A stretch of DNA of 64,000 nucleotides, from contig SAXG01000001.1 of assembly GCA_012932865.1 (NCBI GenBank), forward strand, positions 733,693 to 797,692. The letters are read 5' to 3'. Source of the stretch: Amylostereum areolatum (Eukaryota > Basidiomycota > Agaricomycetes > Russulales > Stereaceae). Each line of letters opens with the position of its first letter. Position 1 is the stretch's first letter. The notes beneath the pieces are model-generated. The model saw only the letters and a list, made by a program, of their open reading frames with translations. It was not told the DNA's origin and made no database searches. Positions 58,525 through 64,000 of this stretch are shown here, piece after piece. A program made the translations under genes and the position numbers.

Positions 58525-60558
58525 TCAAGCCTTCACGAACAAATCCGTGAACTTATCAGCAGGCAGGGCCCACAGCGACTTGGCATCTCCGACAGTATCA
58601 AGGATTCTGCGACACCATTCGTCAGTCATCGAAACCAATTCGTCACAGACAACAAGAACGTACTTCTTCTGGTGCGCCTCATCGAAGTGATGACCGATGT
58701 GTCGGCGGAACTTGGCAAGGAGAAGGGGGGTGCCCTCCGCGCGCCTGCGTTTATGGCCGACGGGGTACTCGACCTCGACTTCATCGAGCACAGTGCCGTC
58801 GTTGAGCTCGACCAGAAGTGCGTTGCCGATCGAGCGGCACTCGGGGTCGTGGTATTCGGTGCTGAAGCGCTTCTCTTCGATGCAGTACATCTTGGAACGC
58901 AAGGCGTCGATGCGCGGGTCCGCGGCGGATTTGTCGGTGCTGGTAGAAGATGTCACTGGTCAACAGGTTTCACATAGATGTCCGAAGGTGGACGCGACGT
59001 ACTAGCTCTCGGAGGTTAATTCACCGAAGAGGAGAGGATAGGCGACCATATAGCTGATCGCGTGGCTGAATAAGTTCACAAAGCGCGTCAGTGAGACAGG
59101 ATTAGACTTTCGGAGAAAAACAGGCGCACTCGCGATCGGCGAAATTGTCCAAAGGACCCTGTTTGTCGATAATGCGGATGGCGGCCTCCTGGGTACGGAT
59201 GCGCACGCTCTTGATGTCCTCCGCGGTCTTTCCTAGTTCTTTGAGTTTGGCGTAGATTGTGTGCGCGGCCTCAACAGCAGTCTGCGCGTGGAATTCGGCG
59301 GGGTACGAAATCTTGAACAACACGTTCTCCATGACGTACGAGCCGTATGGGCGCTGGAATTCGAATGGCTGACCCTGTATGACACGCGGTAATGTTAGTT
59401 CACTGAGCGTGCGCCAAGACTGGCGGGGGTTTACAGACTTTGAAGAGGACATCGTAGAATCCCCACGTCTTCGCGGACAGCACGGAGGGCATGCCCCTTT
59501 CACCCTTCTTGACGAGGTAGGCGAGATTCACGGCGCGCGAGCAGGCATCACCAGCAGCCCACGACTTGCGGGACATAGTGTTCGGTGCGTGACGGTAAGT
59601 CCGGAGAGACTGCCCGTCGGCCCAAGCCTGCGACACGGCGTCTATGGTCTGGTCACGCGAGAGTCCCCTGGAAATCATAAATAGAGTCCCCAAGTGGTAT
59701 GCAAAGAATAGTATACGTACAACATCTTGGACACGACGGCAGTACTTGCGACTTTGACAAGGACGACGTGATCGAGACCGACACGGTTGAACGAGTTAAG
59801 GAGGGCGAGACCACCCTGGATTTCGTGCGCTTTGATCATGCCTTCGAGAACGTCCTTCACAGTGACTGTCTGTCCTTGTCGTGCGAGATGATCCGCGACG
59901 GCAAGGATGGCGCCAAGGTTATCAGATGGATGTCCCCCTGTGAAAGGTAGGCGGACGTGTCAGTGGATTGAAATCTGAATGAGGGAAAGGGTCGCACATT
60001 CAGCGGCGAGCCAGCAGTCATTGAAGTCGAGCCAACGAATGATGGTCCCAATGTTGAACGCGCCGCGGATGGGATCGAGTTGGTAGTTTGTCCCAGGTAC
60101 CTTCGTTCCTACAAACCCGTGAAAACCATCGCGCTTATGCCAGTCACGGAGTACTTACCATTCGGGACAACGGTACCTTCGACGACGGGGCCCAGCAACG
60201 CTCTGCACTCCGGGAACCTGAGGCCCTCGAGACCGCAACCGATGGTGTCGATGAGACAGAGACGGGCAGTCTCCCAAGCAAGGTCGGACTCAATCTTGTA
60301 ATTGTGCACGTAGTCAGCGATATCCTGTACGACTTGATCTGGGTCTGGACGAATTGCCGACTCGCCGAAGTGGGTGGACATAGCGCGAACAGGGGCAGAG
60401 AAAGCGGAAGAGGTGGGGAGACGAGCGCGAAGAGGTGAGCGGGGAGAGGATTGAGAAGTACGAAGAGAAGAGAAGGTAGCTGTTTGCACACGGGCAGGGA
60501 CTGCGACAGAAGGTTTGTTCGAGGCGACGCGCAGGGACAAACGAGTCGCGCGCAACAT
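58525..60558 (-). CDS. 2-methylcitrate dehydratase (PrpD family), mitochondrial
   Basis: Enzyme of the methylcitrate cycle that dehydrates 2-methylcitrate to methylaconitate during propionate breakdown. Starts [14 protein letters not shown] at 60558, an Arg/Ser-rich mitochondrial presequence up to about residue 60. PrpD blocks follow: [104 protein letters not shown] split near [44 protein letters not shown] and DNFADRECA. The C-terminal part is [15 protein letters not shown] and [17 protein letters not shown]. It ends FTDLFVKA with TGA at 58527-58525. Exons join in frame. Tandem with the RNase H2B gene 213 bp upstream. Confidence 0.93.
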
Positions 60559-60771
60559 TGGGGGAGAAGACGACAAGGCCTGTACGTCGTTCCCCGCGGG
60601 GCATGTTATACCCCGCTCTCCGGTCACACGCGCTTACCGCTTACCGGTTGCCGGCATCCTGGTCCCATCCTTGTCCGAGTGTCCGCAGAAACATAAGATC
60701 GGTGACGCCGTATGTGTAGCTTGTACTCTGATGTATAGAGTCACGATGTGCACACATACACACATGCGCTA
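60559..60771. other. short tandem spacer
   Basis: 213 bp between the end of the RNase H2B gene and the ATG of the methylcitrate dehydratase gene. Must contain the promoter of the latter and a compact 3' UTR. No clear TATA box. Confidence 0.5.
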
Positions 60772-62020
60772 CTACTTCTTCTGAAAAAACGAGGAGATCT
60801 TCGCCATTCCACTGACATTCACCTTTTTCAACTTTTCCACACCCTGCGACGCCTTCGCTTTGCGCTTTTTCCCATCTTCAGCCATGCTCGTCTCCGCCTT
60901 CGTTCTCTCTTCGGTGCGTTAGCAGCGACCTGTGCCGCAAATTCGTCTTGCAGCAGCTGCATATGCGCGTCTAATGCGGCGAAGCTGTCATGCATCTTAG
61001 AGTGTGTTCACAGCTGAAGCGGGCATGCCGACGTACTCGTATTTAGCCAAGAGTGCCGCGTACAGGTCGGCGGGTAGGTATTGCGACACGAGATTGCAGG
61101 CTAATTTGACCCGACCAACTATGAGCCGACGGCCTGTCAGTGTCCCAAACGGTATAAGATACACATTGAGTGAAACGTACGCTGGAGCACTTGCTCCTTG
61201 CCATCATCCATGAGCCCGTCCTTGGCCAAGCTCCGGGTGATCGTCCTCGAAATCTCGCAGACCGCCTGCGTTGAAAGGCGCGCGACTTTAGATTGAAGAT
61301 ATTCTATCGTCTTGTCTTCTGACCAACGATATACCGTGATTTCGGGCGCGATGTCTAGTTGCACGGTGAATATTCGTTCGAAGGCAAATACATATGGCGC
61401 ACTTTGAACGTCGCATATACGACGCATTGCCCCCGCCACACAGTCCAGCGATGCTAATACTGATATGTCCTCTTGCGTCACGGAAGGCGACCCATTTTCA
61501 GGAAGTTTTGTATTCAGCTTCGGTTCGAGTCCGTCAAATATGTCATCGAGTGGCTGGAAAAGACCAGCAGAACCGTCCGCCTACAGCTGTTAGCAACCAT
61601 GAAGGTTCCAGTGATAACGAACACACCGGTTTTGCGGCGAGCAAGAGGGGCAAGAGAAGAAAAGCAGGGTCGATAGGCGTCATGATGAGCATTTTACCGT
61701 CTACGCGATGTCAAACCGAGGGACGCCATGATGTTATATACGCTTCACCTGCAATGACCTCGCCTTCATCGAGAAACCACGAGCGAGGGTTTGGTGGGGA
61801 AACACTCTGTACTTCAAGTAATCTCCACTTATACTTCGAGCTGGATGTGCTAGAGATGACATGGGGAAGGAAGAGGGTGGATACGCCTACAAATTAGGTA
61901 CTTATAGAGCCGACGTTATGCGAGAAGGAGGCATGTACACGTACTGGTTCGTGGATGGGATAAGCGGAGAAAGTGCAAAGCAGAGGTGTCGTTCGAGACA
62001 TCATTTGCTTGTATCTTCAT
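60772..62020 (-). CDS. ribonuclease H2 subunit B-like protein with C-terminal PIP box
   Basis: Accessory subunit of RNase H2, which removes ribonucleotides from DNA; subunit B tethers the complex to PCNA. Exon 1 (62020 down) reads MKIQANDVSNDTSALHFLRL and SHPRTS; then VSTLFLP, KWRLLEVQSVSPPNPRSWFL and DGKMLIMTPIDPAFLLLPLL; then VTQEDISVLASLDCVAGAMR, YLQSKVARLS, GRVKLACNLVSQYLPADLY and LDAHMQLLQDEF. The basic tail EDGKKRKAKASQGVEKLKK ends in MAKISSFFQKK, a PCNA-interacting motif with two aromatic Phe, TAG at 60774-60772. Near 60898-60912 one base seems to be missing between ANAPKR and the basic tail, so the end depends on that correction. Confidence 0.82.
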
Positions 62021-62595
62021 AGTTATTGTGTCCATGACATCTTATGTCTATAGTATCGACATTGAAGGGGACAAGAACGACAAAAACGAAACGCACCGGT
62101 GGGCAATATCCCGATATGCGTAGTCATTGTGGAAAGACGGTGCGGGACACTGCAAGCAACACAAAACTTCGGATTATTTGGAGAGAATTCAGAGACTACG
62201 TCGGAGGAAGGGTGAGATGCGACGCGTCGAAGGTCAAGCTTCAAGTTCCGTTCGCGTTGTTGGTGTGACGCCTGTGACTGGACGCGTCAGTCACGTGATC
62301 ATTGCAAGTAAGTAACTCAACTTCATTTGAACTTCATCTTTAGTTCGCATGATAGCTGATACTTATACAAGTATGTAGGAACGTCTTGCCAGTAGCCATT
62401 GATACGGATTTTGTATGAGATGTGGGTGCATAAGATGGATGTTGGTACACTAAGTATTCAATCATTGAAGATACCTCCCGCCAACAGTTGAAATCGTTGG
62501 AGTTTCGCTCAACTACATACTGTCTCCTGCCACGCATGATGCATGAGGGAAAGGGTCCCGGGGACAGAATGGAACCGATCAACATTGAATGAACA
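62021..62595. other. intergenic region
   Basis: About 575 bp upstream of the RNase H2B start. Contains an open plus frame (62044-62268) and minus shadow with no recognisable product. A GTGACG/CGTCAC-type palindromic patch (TGACGCCTGTGACTGGACGCGTCAGTCACG region) lies at 62267-62297. Confidence 0.4.
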
Positions 62596-63320
62596 GTTGG
62601 ACTTGACGTGTCGGCCAAGCCTGACGAGCGGGTTTCCAGCGATGACCTAGAACGGCTATTAGCAACTCATACAACGGAAAAACGCATCCAGCCTGAGGAG
62701 CTAGCGGACATCAACCAAAGCCTGTTGGAACAAGATGCTCGAGGGCAAGTAAAGGGCGTCCAAAGTCCAAAGTCAGCGTAGAGCATCTAGGACCAGAGAC
62801 GCTCAGTATCGATTGACCTATAGTCGACAGTCTGGCCCGCGGCAGGTAAGTTATGGTTTAACGGTGAATGTGTCTGCCTCCAGTGACTACTGGTGTCAGA
62901 TTCAACGAGCGAGCTGAAGGTCACACGAAAGCAACTTACCTTGCGATCGCAACTAGGTCTAGATCAATGGTACATCCATGCGGAAATACGCGAAAAGAAA
63001 ACGATAACCAATGCAACGGATGCGCCGTTGTTATATGTATCTTCTGTTGAATTCTAATCGGGTTTTCAGCCTGGCCCGCGGATCGATCGACTTGCACGAA
63101 ATATGCTTCCGTATTCCGAATGCTTCCGTGACCGCTGGCAGGAGTTGTACGTTGGGGTGGATGGACGAGGATTGGAGGGTTTCAGGGAGCGCGGTCGAAA
63201 TTCAGAGGAGGTCGCGTCCGCTCCCTAGACCTGTGAAACGAGAACGTGACGAGCCCGCCCGCACATCTCCAACGTACAAAAGCAGATCCTATGCAATTCT
63301 AGGTGAAGTACAACAGCGTG
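62596..63320 (+). CDS. unresolved multi-exon gene, product unknown
   Basis: A coding-like segment at about 62600-62750 reads KPDERVSSDDLERLLATHT and EKRIQPEELADINQSLLEQ, acidic and helical, with no in-frame ATG, so the first exon lies upstream. Using a GTAAAG donor at 62750 and acceptors near 62824 and 62881, it can continue STVWPAAVTTGVRFNERAEG and HTKATYLAIATR. A later open stretch (63067-63318) contains a basic, NLS-like RPLPRPVKRERDEP, but a second frame there is equally open. No domain recognised; exon joins are tentative and the extent is approximate. Confidence 0.35.
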
Positions 63321-63554
63321 TGTCAATCCAATCGTGAGAGCATCCTACAAATGGGTCGTTGAAGCCGTGCAGAATGATCATATACCCTGAAAACCTCGGT
63401 AAGGAAGGGAAGGTCCTGCGTATCCAAGAAGGGGTTGGGATAGAAAAAAAGAGAGGTCAAAATGTTTCCTTTTGTTTTCCTCGCGCACGCGACGAGAGGT
63501 TCCTTGAGCACGAGAATACTGTCAGTGTTGTTTGTGTTACGATAAAGGGTACGC

Positions 63555-64000
63555 TTACTCGTGAACTTCGATGCGTACGCTTGGTCGACTCAGGATCGAC
63601 GTAGTCTTGCGGTGGTGCGTCCCGGTATGGATGGAACCTGCTGGAAGTTGCTTGTCCACGGCACCGAAGGACGATCGACGTCCAGACCTATGATTACCGG
63701 AACCTGATGCCATGGCTGACGGTTTGGCCATGGCAGAGGGTTTTGAGCCACTTGGCTTCGAAGAGTGATTTGGTTTCGAGACGGTCTGGCGTCCGACAGG
63801 CGCAGGGACGGGTCGTGGAGGAGGACTAGACGAGGGTTCAGGAAGATTGGCGGGAGGGGCAGGGGGTACCCAAGAGCGATGAGCCGTCGATGTCGGGCCC
63901 GCCACCTGTGAGAGAGCGCTGTGCATATGAGCCATCTCTTGTCTGTGCTTCGTATTGGATGCTATAACCGGAAGGGATGATTTCAGTACACCTAACAGCT
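63555..64000 (-). CDS. partial gene at window edge, disordered Ser/Pro-rich product
   Basis: Open on the minus strand from the window end to TAA at about 63557-63555. The visible part reads LLGVLKSSLPVIASNTKHRQ, MAHMHSALSQVAGPTSTAHR, then Pro/Ser-rich low complexity (PANLPEPSSSPPPRPVPAPV), tandem KPSAMA units, and HRSGRRSSFGAVDKQLPAGS. The 5' end is outside the window. Near the end a GTAAGC donor (CACGA|GTAAGC, about 63558) followed by an acceptor near 63519 could add ILVLKEPLVACARKTKGN, so the stop at 63555 may be intronic. No function assigned. Confidence 0.5.
   Translation of the reverse strand, partial: LLGVLKSSLPVIASNTKHRQEMAHMHSALSQVAGPTSTAHRSWVPPAPPANLPEPSSSPPPRPVPAPVGRQTVSKPNHSSKPSGSKPSAMAKPSAMASGSGNHRSGRRSSFGAVDKQLPAGSIHTGTHHRKTTSILSRPSVRIEVHE

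Overview
The window looks like a piece of a basidiomycete (Agaricomycete-type) nuclear chromosome. The evidence is compact multi-exon genes with introns of about 50-70 nt and GT(R)NGT...CTNAC...YAG signals, short often divergent intergenic gaps, a chromodomain Ty3 retrotransposon, a fungal Zn2Cys6 regulator and protein families typical of mushroom-forming fungi. All exon structures were assigned by eye from splice signals and family conservation.

Layout. 1-463: 5' part of a beta-carbonic anhydrase gene (minus). 2143-8212: a full-length chromovirus LTR retrotransposon with identical 258-bp LTRs and a CAGCT target duplication. 9041-12097: KHA1-type K+/H+ antiporter. 12098-15434: gene-poor, with one uncertain small gene and a 504-bp hAT-like MITE (14652-15155). 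15435-18557: Zn2Cys6 transcription factor. 19038-20715 (minus) and 20876-21527 (plus): a divergent pair, an eIF5-mimic BZW protein and a conserved 152-aa unknown. 22801-24608 (minus): Pho85-type cyclin. 24609-28138: no secure gene. 28139-29380: secreted GH23 lysozyme-like protein. 29675-32211: TPR phosphatase PP5. 32798-33594: ABM-like protein. 33782-36539: SR140/U2SURP-like splicing factor. 36763-41078 (minus): vigilin/Scp160. 42126-44274: ERO1. 44578-46454: single-pass membrane protein (DUF3712-like). 46816-50248 (minus): OPT oligopeptide transporter. 51442-53591: ATP sulfurylase. 53710-55186 (minus) and 55406-58067 (plus): SNAPC3-like factor divergent from a disordered unknown protein. 58525-60558 (minus): 2-methylcitrate dehydratase. 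60772-62020 (minus): RNase H2 subunit B. 62596-64000: two poorly resolved genes at the edge.

No metabolic gene cluster is evident; this is mainly housekeeping gene content (translation, splicing, ER oxidative folding, sulfate activation, propionate metabolism, genome maintenance) plus two mobile elements. The main surprises are a cleanly bordered MITE carrying seven same-orientation ACYGAAAA motifs, a 5-nt microexon in PP5, three apparent GC-AG introns, a very young retrotransposon insertion, and single-base frameshifts in about seven otherwise well conserved genes. The frameshifts are best explained by residual indel errors in the assembly, not by gene death.
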